Origin: a virus
Direction: 5' to 3' (one strand)
Length of the DNA: 54,395 nt
Virus record (IMG/VR): IMGVR_UViG_3300042922_001429
Location: 1-54,395 of that record
Shown: positions 7,116 through 15,554 of the stretch, piece by piece
Numbering within the stretch: the first letter of the stretch is position 1
How the letters are laid out: every line of letters begins with the position of its first letter
The notes under the pieces: generated by a model
The model's input: the letters and a program-made list of their open reading frames with translations, nothing else
Databases searched by the model: none
Told to the model about the DNA's origin: nothing
Translations under genes and position numbers: made by a program

Positions 7116-7372
7116 TGGATATCTCTCACAAATTAGAATATGTCGAAGGTGACTTTGATACAGTCACTGGAGAATTAGTTGCAGTTCAAAATCCAAAATA
7201 CGGATCAGTAACTCTCTGTTTCAGAGCGAATATGAATATCACTTTTGCTGAGGTTAAACTTCACTCTCGTGATTTGGCTATAGATGCTGATGCGGTTCTT
7301 GATAGTGCTTACAATCTTGCGAAGGAGATTGCTCGAAGATTTAATGAATTCCCACAAGAATTAAGGAAATGA
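7115..7372 (+). CDS. small hypothetical recombination-module protein
   Basis: An 85-residue protein with N-terminal strands (LEYVEGDFDTVTGELVAVQN) and a C-terminal helix (LDSAYNLAKEIARRFNEF). It is coupled at both ends: TAATG with recT and a 4-base overlap with the MBL-fold gene. This suggests a role in the same recombination complex, but no domain is recognised. Confidence 0.6.
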   Translation: MDISHKLEYVEGDFDTVTGELVAVQNPKYGSVTLCFRANMNITFAEVKLHSRDLAIDADAVLDSAYNLAKEIARRFNEFPQELRK

Positions 7373-8106
7373 AACTGAAAGTATTAGGATCAGGATCTAA
7401 AGGAAACGCTTATCTCCTCGAAAATGAGGAGGAAGCTCTCCTGATCGAGTGCGGAGTGAATATCATGGATATTAAAAAAGCGATTGATTTCAAAGTGAAT
7501 AAAATCTCTGGATGCTTAGTTACTCATGAACATGGCGATCACGCAAAGAGTATCAATGAAGTTTTAGGATCCGGAATCAATGTTTATGCTACTGCAGGAA
7601 CTTTCCAAAACTCAACTTCAAAAAATACAGTAAGCTCCAGAAAGGTTGTGATTCCACAGAAAGGACAATTTAAAGTCGGAAACTTCAATGTGATTTCCTT
7701 TCCTACAATTCATGATGTTGCTGAACCTTGCGGATTCCTTATTAATCACAAAGATTGCGGAACGGTGCTTTTTCTTACTGATACGGTTTATTGTCCTTAC
7801 ACCTTCAAAGGTTTAAACAATATCATTATCGAAGCGAATTACGATGCTAATATCATCAATGAAAAGTTAGGAGATAAGAAGTTTTTGAGAGACAGGATTT
7901 ACAACTCTCACATGAGTATTGATACGTGTATGGATTTTCTTTTAGCAAATGATCTTTCACGGGTAAATAACATCGTTTTGATTCACTTATCTGATAGTAA
8001 CTCACATGAGATAAACTTCGCAAAGAAAGTCTCAGGAATTACCGGAAAAGAAGTTCACACCGCAAACGGACGAATGACAATAGGATTCAATAAGACACCA
8101 TTTTAA
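7369..8106 (+). CDS. MBL-fold metallo-hydrolase, probable phage nuclease
   Basis: A 245-residue metallo-beta-lactamase fold enzyme. The N-terminus LKVLGSGSKGNAYLLENEEE and the metal motif THEHGDH (H53, H55, D57, H58) are typical of the YycJ/WalJ-like branch, with further ligands expected at ATIHDV-like, LTDT and IHLSDSN segments. Phage members of this family often sit next to recT and are suspected DNA exonucleases replacing RecE. Here it is in the same coupled cluster as RecT and an SbcC-like ATPase, which supports a DNA-processing role. Nuclease activity is inferred from family and neighbours. Confidence 0.82.
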   Translation: MKLKVLGSGSKGNAYLLENEEEALLIECGVNIMDIKKAIDFKVNKISGCLVTHEHGDHAKSINEVLGSGINVYATAGTFQNSTSKNTVSSRKVVIPQKGQFKVGNFNVISFPTIHDVAEPCGFLINHKDCGTVLFLTDTVYCPYTFKGLNNIIIEANYDANIINEKLGDKKFLRDRIYNSHMSIDTCMDFLLANDLSRVNNIVLIHLSDSNSHEINFAKKVSGITGKEVHTANGRMTIGFNKTPF

Positions 8107-8117
8107 AATGTAGAAAA

Positions 8118-8564
8118 ATGATTTTCGACTTATCCAACCCAACCATGAAACAGAGAGCAATTAGGAGAATTAAACATCTTTTTGAGAAAAATGCCAAGAT
8201 TGAGGTTTTGGAAAAGAAGAAAAACAGGACCTACTCGCAGAATAATTATCTGCATTTGATTCTTAGTCACTACGCTTTAGAATACGGTGATACACTCGCA
8301 GAAATTAAGCTTGAACACTTCAAAAAGAAAGTCAATCCGGATATCTTCAAAACGACTCACGTCAACCGAATTACCGGAGAAGAAAGAGAAGACTGGAGAA
8401 GTTCAGCTAATTTAAATACAGAAGAGTTTTCGCTTGCCACTGAGAGATTCAGAAACTACTCAGCTCAGACTTTAGGACTTTACCTTCCGGAACCTAAAGA
8501 TCTTATCCACCTGGAAGAAATCAAAAACAAAATCGAACAACACGAGAGTCGAATTTATTTATAA
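8118..8564 (+). CDS. NinB/Orf-like recombination protein
   Basis: A 148-residue protein. The segment KNRTYSQNNYLHLILSHYAL resembles the NinB/Orf family pattern (K-R-S-x-x-Q-N-x-Y in a helical context), followed by a basic middle and a helical C-terminus (LATERFRNYSAQTLGLYLPE). NinB/Orf proteins bind single-stranded DNA and help load recombinase at gaps. It lies between the RecT/MBL cluster and replication genes. The assignment rests on this segment and on context, so it is tentative. Confidence 0.55.
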   Translation: MIFDLSNPTMKQRAIRRIKHLFEKNAKIEVLEKKKNRTYSQNNYLHLILSHYALEYGDTLAEIKLEHFKKKVNPDIFKTTHVNRITGEEREDWRSSANLNTEEFSLATERFRNYSAQTLGLYLPEPKDLIHLEEIKNKIEQHESRIYL

Positions 8565-8576
8565 AACAATTACAAA

Positions 8577-9578
8577 ATGAAAATCATAGCACACAGAATA
8601 GGTAACAAGATCAACGGTGAAGGAATATCTTTTTCTAATGAAGAACTACAGTTGGATGAGAATATGTCCGAACTGCTTCAAAATTACTTTTTAAGCGCAT
8701 TTAAAAGCGAAGAAACTTATCAGTTTTACAGTGATTCTTATCTTGAAAACAATCCTGTATTCAAAGCTTCATCTGGGATTTTCGATAACAATTTAGAATT
8801 ATTGGCATGGTCCAAAAATTTAGGTAGGTTATTGTATGATGCTGCTGAAAATCCTAGAGTTCAAGGCGGTGAATTGTTCATCGTATTCTTCCAAGCTGAA
8901 AACGAAACTGAAGTTGATAAAATTGGAATTTTCAAAACTGAGAAAAGAGAATCTTTCTTAAAGATTTTTCCACATGATGAAACAATGGATCTGGAAAAAG
9001 ATCAAGGAATTAGTTTAGCCAAAATCGACAAAGCTGCTTTAATCTTCAATAAAGACAAAGAAACCGGATATGTTCTTTCTGTAGTTGATAATAACAAAAA
9101 CGGTGATATGTATTACTGGTTTGAAGATTTTCTGAAAGTAAGACAGAGAGAGGATGATTACTTCCATACTCAGGAATCATTATCAATCTACAAGGATTAT
9201 TTCACAAAACAACTTCCTCAGGAATTTGAAGTGTCAAAAGTTGATCAGGCTGATTTCTTAAATAACACTCTTAATTTTTTCAAGGAAAAAGAACAATTTA
9301 AACTAGATGATTTCGCTGCTGAGGTTTTGAAAGATGAGCATGTAATCGAAAGCTTCAACAATTTCAAAACTGATTATGAGCAGGATATGCAGATTAATGT
9401 TTCTGAGGAATTTCCAATCTCAGCAGCTGCAGTTAAAAAGTCTCAACGTCATTTCAAATCCATTATCAAACTTGATAAGAATTTTCACATCTACGTTCAC
9501 GGTGATCGTAAAATGATCTCACAAGGTCAAGACGATAAAGGTAAATTCTACATGATCTACTACGATAAGGAGATATAA
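8577..9578 (+). CDS. 37-kDa nucleoid-associated protein (NdpA/YejK family)
   Basis: A 333-residue protein that looks like the nucleoid-associated family along its whole length: the N-terminal region with YFLSAFKSEETYQFYSD, the central GGELFIVFFQ and KAALIFNKDKETGYVLSVVD, and a C-terminal basic region (KKSQRHFKSIIKLDKNFHIY). Bacterial YejK binds the nucleoid; phage copies may organise replicating DNA or interfere with host chromosome functions. It sits in the recombination and replication module, between the NinB-like and HNH genes. Confidence 0.8.
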   Translation: MKIIAHRIGNKINGEGISFSNEELQLDENMSELLQNYFLSAFKSEETYQFYSDSYLENNPVFKASSGIFDNNLELLAWSKNLGRLLYDAAENPRVQGGELFIVFFQAENETEVDKIGIFKTEKRESFLKIFPHDETMDLEKDQGISLAKIDKAALIFNKDKETGYVLSVVDNNKNGDMYYWFEDFLKVRQREDDYFHTQESLSIYKDYFTKQLPQEFEVSKVDQADFLNNTLNFFKEKEQFKLDDFAAEVLKDEHVIESFNNFKTDYEQDMQINVSEEFPISAAAVKKSQRHFKSIIKLDKNFHIYVHGDRKMISQGQDDKGKFYMIYYDKEI

Positions 9579-9579
9579 A

Positions 9580-9846
9580 ATGGAAAAGCATACGAAAGTA
9601 TACACTGAGTACTTTCCTTCTCATTCGGGGTTCTATCACTGCGAGATTTGTAAAAATCCTGCAACTGAAATTCATCACATAAAAAGAAGATCGGAATTCG
9701 GGAGCAAAACAAAAGATCAGCAAGATAAAATTGAGAATCTTATCGCACTGTGTAGAACCTGCCATGAGAAAGCACACGCAAATATTTTCACCAAAGAGTT
9801 TTTAAATGAAACTCACCAAAAAACAATGAAAATCTATGAAAGTTAA
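9580..9846 (+). CDS. small HNH-family zinc protein
   Basis: An 88-residue protein with the HNH core: C21-x2-C24, H32-H33 (the catalytic-type ATEIHHIKRRSE segment), N53 in ENLIALC, and C58-x2-C61-H62. The four Cys form the usual structural zinc site and the ALCRTCHEKAH ending is characteristic. It may be a DNA nickase acting in replication or recombination; the family also includes terminase-associated HNH proteins, but this one is far from the terminase genes. It overlaps the next gene by 11 bases. Confidence 0.78.
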   Translation: MEKHTKVYTEYFPSHSGFYHCEICKNPATEIHHIKRRSEFGSKTKDQQDKIENLIALCRTCHEKAHANIFTKEFLNETHQKTMKIYES

Positions 9847-10051
9847 AGATTTAGAAATAGACCAAGAAGTTATCATCAACGTAACCCCATACAAATACAA
9901 AGGTATACAGAAGGTGAAATTTTCTACAGGACCAGAGCAAAAGCATGTTTTCGAGGCTGATTTAGGTAATAGGTATGATTACAAATACTTTGATCTTCCG
10001 GTGGGAAATAAGGAACTGAAAGAGGTTGAAGATAAGTTGGAATTGAAATAA
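9836..10051 (+). CDS. small hypothetical protein
   Basis: A 71-residue protein with a predicted small beta-barrel-like pattern (DQEVIINVTPYKYKGIQKVK) ending in a charged helix. It overlaps the HNH gene by 11 bases and precedes the replication initiator by 11 bases. No family recognised. Confidence 0.5.
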   Translation: MKVKDLEIDQEVIINVTPYKYKGIQKVKFSTGPEQKHVFEADLGNRYDYKYFDLPVGNKELKEVEDKLELK

Positions 10052-10062
10052 AACTAAAAAAA

Positions 10063-10767
10063 ATGCCTAACAGAATATTAAGAGACTGGACAGATAGCTT
10101 CCTCATAGATGATTTGGATGTGAATGCTGAACGTTTTTTTGTAAGGCTGATAATGAAGGTCGATGATTATGGCCGTTTTTACTCTGATACTAGATTGTTA
10201 AAATCAAATCTGTTTCCGCTTAAAACCGATATACGAGAAACTGATATCGCCCGATGGCTCACTGCGTGTGAAAAGTCCGGTCTTATTACTGTCTACACTA
10301 TCGCTAACAAAAGCTACTTACAGATCAAAAATTTCAAACAACAGTTAAGACAAAAAACCGAAAAATACCCGCCACCATTAGAAATTACAAAGGATGATGT
10401 TAACATGCATAGCAGATGCATAGCAGATGATACGCTATTGCACACTAGAAACGAAGTAGAAACCGAAACAGAAGTAGAAAAGAAAGAGAGTGTTGTCGTT
10501 CCGACTCAAACATCAAAAATTAAATCTTTCAAAGTTTTCACTAAAGACGATTTCAAAAATTCTATTGCAGAAAATGCTAAAGGCTTTGAAAAGGAAATGC
10601 TAAACAAATTCTATCAGTACTGGACTGAACCATCTCCAAGTGGTAAAATGAGATTTCAACTTGAGAAAACATGGGAGACAGCTAGAAGGTTAAACAACTG
10701 GAGAAGTAGAGAGAAAGGGATATTGCCCGCGGAATCTTCGACAATGATAAAACGTAAACGATTATGA
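10063..10767 (+). CDS. phage replication initiator or helicase-loader-like protein
   Basis: A 234-residue protein. The N-terminal winged-helix-like domain (NRILRDWTDSFLIDDLDVNA, then FFVRLIMKVDDYGRF and ARWLTACEKSGLI) is common in replisome organisers next to dnaB. A low-complexity Glu/Thr/Val linker follows, then a C-terminal domain with FYQYWTEPSPSGKMRFQLEK and TWETARRLNNWRSRE, typical of DnaD-like or loader-binding regions. It overlaps the dnaB start by 4 bases. Tandem 11-bp repeats inside the linker-coding region may mark the replication origin. Likely role: recognise the origin and load DnaB. Confidence 0.75.
   Translation: MPNRILRDWTDSFLIDDLDVNAERFFVRLIMKVDDYGRFYSDTRLLKSNLFPLKTDIRETDIARWLTACEKSGLITVYTIANKSYLQIKNFKQQLRQKTEKYPPPLEITKDDVNMHSRCIADDTLLHTRNEVETETEVEKKESVVVPTQTSKIKSFKVFTKDDFKNSIAENAKGFEKEMLNKFYQYWTEPSPSGKMRFQLEKTWETARRLNNWRSREKGILPAESSTMIKRKRL
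10405..10435 (+). repeat. iteron-like tandem repeats inside the initiator gene
   Basis: Two perfect head-to-tail copies of ATGCATAGCAG (10405-10415 and 10416-10426) followed by a diverged third start (ATGATACGC). The repeat unit of 11 bp matches one helical turn. Lambda-like phages place origin iterons inside the initiator gene in the same way. Candidate origin of replication. Confidence 0.5.
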
Positions 10768-12200
10768 ATCAGGTAAACAATTTAAAGCCATCAGGAGTAA
10801 GTATGGGATTAGTTCCGCCGCAAGCGCTTGATGTTGAAAGGTTAGTAATTGGAACTTGTTTGATTGATGCAAAGGGTTTAAAGCAGGTTTACAAGATCAT
10901 CGGAGAAAATGAAGATGTTTTTTACGATCCAAAGCATAGAGAGATTTACAGAGCAATGTGTTTTATTCTTTCAAAAAACAATCCTGTCGATTTAATGACT
11001 GTTATCATGCAACTGAAAAAGACAGGTGATCTTGAAAGATGCGGAGGTGATCATTACGTTATTGAGCTTACCATGGGTATCAGTTCTTCTGCTCACATAG
11101 AATATCATGTGAGAATTGTTTGGGAGGCTTATTTGAAAAGAAAAATCATTGAGATGTCCTCTCTGATGATGAAAAGAGCTTATGATTCATCGGTTGATGT
11201 TTTTGAGGTTCTGGATGATACAGAAAAGCAAATAGGAATGATCAACGGTTACTTATCAGGTCAGAAAGCAATCAAATCGTTTTTTGATGTTCATCAGGAA
11301 TTCCTCAGTTATGTAAAAGCCGAAACGGTTCCGGGAGTTCCGATACCATTCAGGAAGTTACAGGAAGAAAATCAAGGGTGGCAAAATTCAGATTTGATAA
11401 TTATTGCAGCCAGACCTGCTATGGGAAAAACAGCGCTTGCATTGGAGCTTGGAAAGCATGCCGCAAAAAATGATTTTCCGATTCATTTCTTCTCACTTGA
11501 GATGGCTAACATCCAATTGCACAAAAGAATTGTTTCAAATGAGTTGAATATTTCATCAAACAGCATTAGGAAGAAAAGGTTCACAGACGAAGATTTAGAA
11601 AAACTTTTCATCAGTGACAAATTTGAAAAACTGCCATTTTATTATGATGATTCTCTTTTTCTCTGGGAAGAAATTAAAGCCAGAGCTCGCCAGGTATGCG
11701 AAGAAAAGAAAACAAAAATGATCATCATTGACTACTTGCAGCTGATTGATACGAAAAGAAAATTTTCAACAATCGACAGAGTAACTTTTGTTTCAAGAGA
11801 ATTGAAAATGCTTGCTAAGGAATTAAATGTTCCGGTGATCGCTTTATCACAATTGAGTAGGGAAGTGGAGAAAAGACCAGGTAAGAAACCACAACTCTCA
11901 GACCTTAGAGAATCCGGAGCTATAGAGCAGGATGCAGATATTATAATTTTCCCATACAGACCGGAATATTACGGTATTACAACATGGGCAGATGAAGAAG
12001 GTGAACCTTCAACAGAAGGTCAGGCAATGCTTATCACTGCGAAAAACCGCCATTGCGGAGACAGTGAAGTTATCATTGGTTGGCAAGCAGATTATCAAAG
12101 ATTTCATGATTTAAACAATCCTTACTATGAAAATACCAGAGTCACAGCAACCGCAACGCTCGGAGAAGCTTTCGGAGACAAAGATGATATGCCATTCTAA
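10764..12200 (+). CDS. dnaB: replicative DNA helicase DnaB
   Basis: A 478-residue hexameric helicase. The N-terminal domain begins PPQALDVERLVIGTCLIDAK; the RecA-like C-terminal domain has Walker A ARPAMGKT (216-223), FSLEMANIQL, Walker B IIIDYLQL (about 320-327), and the motif LSQLSREVEKRP followed by LRESGAIEQDAD. The usual DnaB length and full motif set indicate a functional enzyme. It follows the loader-like gene with a 4-base overlap. Encoding its own helicase and loader suggests the phage builds its own replisome entry while using the host polymerase. Confidence 0.95.
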   Translation: MNQVNNLKPSGVSMGLVPPQALDVERLVIGTCLIDAKGLKQVYKIIGENEDVFYDPKHREIYRAMCFILSKNNPVDLMTVIMQLKKTGDLERCGGDHYVIELTMGISSSAHIEYHVRIVWEAYLKRKIIEMSSLMMKRAYDSSVDVFEVLDDTEKQIGMINGYLSGQKAIKSFFDVHQEFLSYVKAETVPGVPIPFRKLQEENQGWQNSDLIIIAARPAMGKTALALELGKHAAKNDFPIHFFSLEMANIQLHKRIVSNELNISSNSIRKKRFTDEDLEKLFISDKFEKLPFYYDDSLFLWEEIKARARQVCEEKKTKMIIIDYLQLIDTKRKFSTIDRVTFVSRELKMLAKELNVPVIALSQLSREVEKRPGKKPQLSDLRESGAIEQDADIIIFPYRPEYYGITTWADEEGEPSTEGQAMLITAKNRHCGDSEVIIGWQADYQRFHDLNNPYYENTRVTATATLGEAFGDKDDMPF

Positions 12201-12204
12201 TCCA

Positions 12205-12324
12205 ATGGAATTGATTGAAAAATTAGCAGAACAAAAAACTGAATGGTTGAAGGATTTCAAGGAAACCTATCAGGCAAACAGAGAAGAGAAGAAACGGATT
12301 TATAAACTGGATAAATTAAAATGA
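12205..12324 (+). CDS. very small helical protein
   Basis: A 39-residue frame starting at the ATG 5 bases after the dnaB stop (MELIEKLAEQKTEWLKDFKE); the open frame extends further upstream but only inside dnaB. It is highly charged and helical, and its end overlaps the nuclease start by 4 bases, which supports translation. Possibly a small accessory protein of the helicase or nuclease; no family recognised. Confidence 0.45.
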   Translation: MELIEKLAEQKTEWLKDFKETYQANREEKKRIYKLDKLK

Positions 12325-12758
12325 CCTGGAGTAAAGCACTTCTCCAAAAATTGGAAAAAGAAGGGAGAGTAAAGAAAGTTGATTTTCCAAAAGAACCGAA
12401 AAACAAAGTTGTCATTCCCAAAGAGATCGGAAAATATAAACTTCACATAATCTCGGTTTTGGAAAGATCAGGATTAAAAATTCAAGAAGAATATCAATTT
12501 GATGAGGTCCGAAAGTTCCGGTTCGACTGGGCGATTGAAAAATATAGAATAGCGATTGAATTTGAAGGAATAATAAGTGAGAAAAGCCGTCATACTACCA
12601 TAGAAGGGTTTTCTAAGGATTGTGTAAAATATAATCTCGCTCAATGCAATGGATGGACAGTGCTGCGATACACGGTGTTAAATTATAAAAATATTGAATC
12701 TGATTTAAAAAAAATTATAGACTATGAACGAAAATTGGAAAGAAGTGAAAGGTTTTGA
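12321..12758 (+). CDS. PD-(D/E)XK phage nuclease with exchanged C-terminus
   Basis: A 145-residue nuclease-fold protein. RKFRFDWAIEKYRIAIEFEG (about 65-83) supplies the metal-binding D69 and E80/E82, followed by SRHTTIEGF, the CVKYNLAQCNGW helix and VLRYT (114-118), the signature of small phage restriction-endonuclease-like nucleases found near dnaB. Likely roles are recombination intermediate processing or mismatch-type nicking. The last 30 residues are followed by a homing endonuclease gene, and a second alternative C-terminus lies beyond that gene (13257-13331), so the present tail came with the inserted element. The active-site core is intact. Confidence 0.75.
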   Translation: MTWSKALLQKLEKEGRVKKVDFPKEPKNKVVIPKEIGKYKLHIISVLERSGLKIQEEYQFDEVRKFRFDWAIEKYRIAIEFEGIISEKSRHTTIEGFSKDCVKYNLAQCNGWTVLRYTVLNYKNIESDLKKIIDYERKLERSERF

Positions 12759-13263
12759 GGGTTTTTATGAAGTTTCTGAAACTGGAATTGTTAGAACAGT
12801 AGAAAGGGTTTCTAACCGAAAGTCAAAACTTGGAAATCCGTCATCAATTGTAATAAAAAGTAAGGTGAAACTAGCAAATTTATCAAAGGTGGGATATTTA
12901 ACAATTGCTTTAGTGAAGGAAAATAAAACATACACAACATATCTTCACAGAATCATCGCAGAAGCCTTTGTTGATAGGAAAAAAGATGAGAAATACGTAG
13001 TAAATCATATTAATGGAATCAAGACTGACAATAGAATTGAAAATCTTGAATGGGTTACATCTTCCCAAAATAATATTCACGCCTTAGATAAAAATTTAAG
13101 AAGAACTAGAAAAGATGTTGATGAAGCATTTGTGAATTCTGTAATGGAATTAAAAAACAAGAATTTAACAAATAAAAATATTGCTGAATTGTTAAACTCT
13201 ACCGAAAATAGAGTTCAGGGAATTACAAGTGAGAGAACTTATAAAAGAATTAGAAAGTCGTAA
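12724..13263 (+). CDS. NUMOD4-HNH homing endonuclease
   Basis: A 179-residue homing endonuclease. Residues 4-26 form a NUMOD4 motif (NWKEVKGFEGFYEVSETG, then RT). The HNH core is YLHRIIAEAF (H75), VVNHINGIKTDNRIENLEWV (N94, H95, N103, N107), followed by a C-terminal helix-turn-helix-like DNA-binding module (LTNKNIAELLNSTENRVQGI). It starts inside the 3' end of the nuclease gene and ends exactly in the orphaned copy of that gene's original tail. Such enzymes cut the unoccupied allele and spread by recombination. A selfish insert in the early operon. Confidence 0.88.
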   Translation: MNENWKEVKGFEGFYEVSETGIVRTVERVSNRKSKLGNPSSIVIKSKVKLANLSKVGYLTIALVKENKTYTTYLHRIIAEAFVDRKKDEKYVVNHINGIKTDNRIENLEWVTSSQNNIHALDKNLRRTRKDVDEAFVNSVMELKNKNLTNKNIAELLNSTENRVQGITSERTYKRIRKS

Positions 13264-13331
13264 GATACACAGCTGATAATTACCTAGAGATAGAAAACGA
13301 TTTAAAACTATTAATTGAAAAAGTAAAATGA
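13257..13331 (+). pseudogene. orphaned original C-terminus of the nuclease gene
   Basis: A 25-codon remnant read in its own frame: VVRYTADNYLEIENDLKLLI, then EKVK and a TGA. It aligns position by position with the tail now carried by the nuclease (VLRYTVLNYKNIESDLKKII). The TGA at 13329-13331 overlaps the helicase-methyltransferase ATG at 13328 as ATGA, the coupling used elsewhere in this operon. It begins inside the last codons of the homing endonuclease, so the insertion boundary is the VLRYT codons. It has no start of its own and is presumably untranslated. Confidence 0.75.
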
Positions 13332-15514
13332 GATACGAAGAATTTTTAAACAGCAAATCACGAAAGATTATTGAATCTGGTTTTGATATATCCTCCGAAA
13401 GCTTAAATCCTAACATGTTCGATTTTCAAAGATATATTGTTTGCAACGCATTAAAAAAAGGAAAATTTGCAATTTTTGCAGATTGTGGCCTAGGGAAAAC
13501 ATTGATGCAGCTTGAATTTGCGCATCAGGTAACTATTTACACACAGAAACCAGTGCTAATCCTTTGTCCATTGGCGGTATCGGGACAAACTATTAAAGAA
13601 GGTGAAAAATTCGGCATTGATGTTTATAAATTTGATTTTGAATGTCTGCCAAAAAATAATAAACCGGATATTTTTATTATCAATTACGAGCAGCTGGAAA
13701 AGATTGATACTTCTATTTTTTCTGGAGTTGTATTAGATGAAAGTTCAATTCTAAAAAATTTCACAGGTTCTTACAGAAATCTGATTATCTCAAATTTTGA
13801 AAACACAGAATATAAGTTAGCGTGTACTGCTACACCATCCCCTAATGACGAATTAGAGATAGGAAACCATGCGGAATTTCTCAATGTAATGACATCAATG
13901 GATATGCGAGCTGTGTTTTTTACCACTGATAAGGAAATAATAAAAGGAAACAAATACAGACTTAAAAACCATGCTAAAAATGAGTTTTATGCCTGGATAA
14001 ACAGTTGGGCGGTGATGATTTCAAAACCTTCTGATTTAGGATTTACGGCAAAAGGATATGATTTACCAGAATTAAACTTTTTTGAAAAGCAAATACAAAC
14101 AGAAAAGAAAGAAAACGGAAAGCTTTTCAATGATTTCTCTATATCTGCTACTCAGTTTAATTCGGAATTGAGAATCACAAAAGTTCAACGGATTGATGAA
14201 GTTGCATCAATTGTAAATTCTTCAAATGAAAATTTTATTATCTGGATAAAGCAAAATGAAGAAGGTGAACTGCTAAGGTCTTTAATTCCAGATGCCATAG
14301 AAGTGAAAGGCTCTGATACTCCAGAATTTAAAGAAAAACACCTACTTGGTTTCGCTAGAAATGAATTTCGTGTTTTAATAACTAAAACAAAAATTGCTCA
14401 ATTCGGATTGAATTATCAGAATTGCAGAAATCAAGTATTTGCATCATTAGATTTTTCATTTGAAGGACTTTATCAAGCAATTAGAAGAAGTTACAGATTT
14501 GGCCAGAAACAGTCAGTAAACATCTTTTTAATAACAACTGATACAATGCAAAACGTGATTGACAACATTAAAGAAAAAGAACAAAAATTTATAGACATGC
14601 AAGAAGGAATTATAAAAAACATGAATTATTTACAAGATGATTCAAATGAGATAAAAAGAGAAAGAGTTGTTACAGATTGGTTTACGCTTATGAACGGTGA
14701 TTGTGTTGCGGAGACAAAAAAGCTGGAGGAAAACTCAATTGATTATTCTTTTTTCAGTCCACCTTTCGGAGCGTTATATGTTTTCTCAAATGATCCTAAG
14801 GACATGAGCAATGTAGCGAATGATGAAGAATTTATGCAACATTTTAAATATCTCATAATTGAGCTTTTCAGAGTTTTGAAACCTGGTTGTTTATGTTCGT
14901 TGCATATTATGCAATCAACTACATTGCTGGGTAAAGATGGATTTTATTCAATAAAAGATTTCAGAGGTGAATTGATAAGAGCTTTTCAATCTGAAGGTTT
15001 TTATTTCCACGCTGAAAATATGATTAGAAAGGATCCTAAAACTGCAGCAATCAGAACGAAAAACAGACAATTGATGCACGGAACCACTAAAGTAGACTCT
15101 TCGATTGTAAGACCTGGTTTAGCGGACTTTATTATCACATTCAAAAAGCCAGGAAAGAGAGAAGTCCCAGTACAAAACAATATCCCTTTTGATTTGTGGT
15201 GTAAAATCGCTGAGCCAGTATGGATTGATGTTGAAGAAGGTGATACACTTGAATTTAGAAGCGCAAAAGACCATAAGGATGAAAGACATCTGACGCCTAC
15301 CCAACTAACCCCTATAAAATGGTGCTACATGATGTGGGTAAACAAAGGAGAAACTGTTTTCAGTCCTTTTTCAGGTATTGCTTCTGAAGGTGTAGTAGCA
15401 ATCGAAAATGGAATGAAATACAAAGGTGTTGAGTTGAAAAACTCTTACTTCGATGTTTCCATTAAAAATTTAAATAATGCAGTTGAGAGTAAGAAGCAAC
15501 TTACTTTGTTTTAA
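13328..15514 (+). CDS. SF2 helicase fused to DNA methyltransferase
   Basis: A 728-residue two-part enzyme. The N-terminal half is a SNF2/DEAD-like helicase: Walker A DCGLGKT (52-58), LDESS (136-140), ACTATPSPND (165-174) and motif VI QAIRRSYRFGQ (383-393). The C-terminal half is a beta-class amino-methyltransferase: catalytic SPPFG (477-481) and, near residue 680, the AdoMet site FSPFSGIASEGVVAIENG. Proteins of this type in phages probably modify phage DNA against host restriction, the motor acting in translocation or target search. It is coupled to the ancestral end of the nuclease gene. Specificity cannot be read from sequence. Confidence 0.85.
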   Translation: MRYEEFLNSKSRKIIESGFDISSESLNPNMFDFQRYIVCNALKKGKFAIFADCGLGKTLMQLEFAHQVTIYTQKPVLILCPLAVSGQTIKEGEKFGIDVYKFDFECLPKNNKPDIFIINYEQLEKIDTSIFSGVVLDESSILKNFTGSYRNLIISNFENTEYKLACTATPSPNDELEIGNHAEFLNVMTSMDMRAVFFTTDKEIIKGNKYRLKNHAKNEFYAWINSWAVMISKPSDLGFTAKGYDLPELNFFEKQIQTEKKENGKLFNDFSISATQFNSELRITKVQRIDEVASIVNSSNENFIIWIKQNEEGELLRSLIPDAIEVKGSDTPEFKEKHLLGFARNEFRVLITKTKIAQFGLNYQNCRNQVFASLDFSFEGLYQAIRRSYRFGQKQSVNIFLITTDTMQNVIDNIKEKEQKFIDMQEGIIKNMNYLQDDSNEIKRERVVTDWFTLMNGDCVAETKKLEENSIDYSFFSPPFGALYVFSNDPKDMSNVANDEEFMQHFKYLIIELFRVLKPGCLCSLHIMQSTTLLGKDGFYSIKDFRGELIRAFQSEGFYFHAENMIRKDPKTAAIRTKNRQLMHGTTKVDSSIVRPGLADFIITFKKPGKREVPVQNNIPFDLWCKIAEPVWIDVEEGDTLEFRSAKDHKDERHLTPTQLTPIKWCYMMWVNKGETVFSPFSGIASEGVVAIENGMKYKGVELKNSYFDVSIKNLNNAVESKKQLTLF

Positions 15515-15554
15515 AAATAGATTACAGTCAATAACACAGATTAAATAAAAGAAT

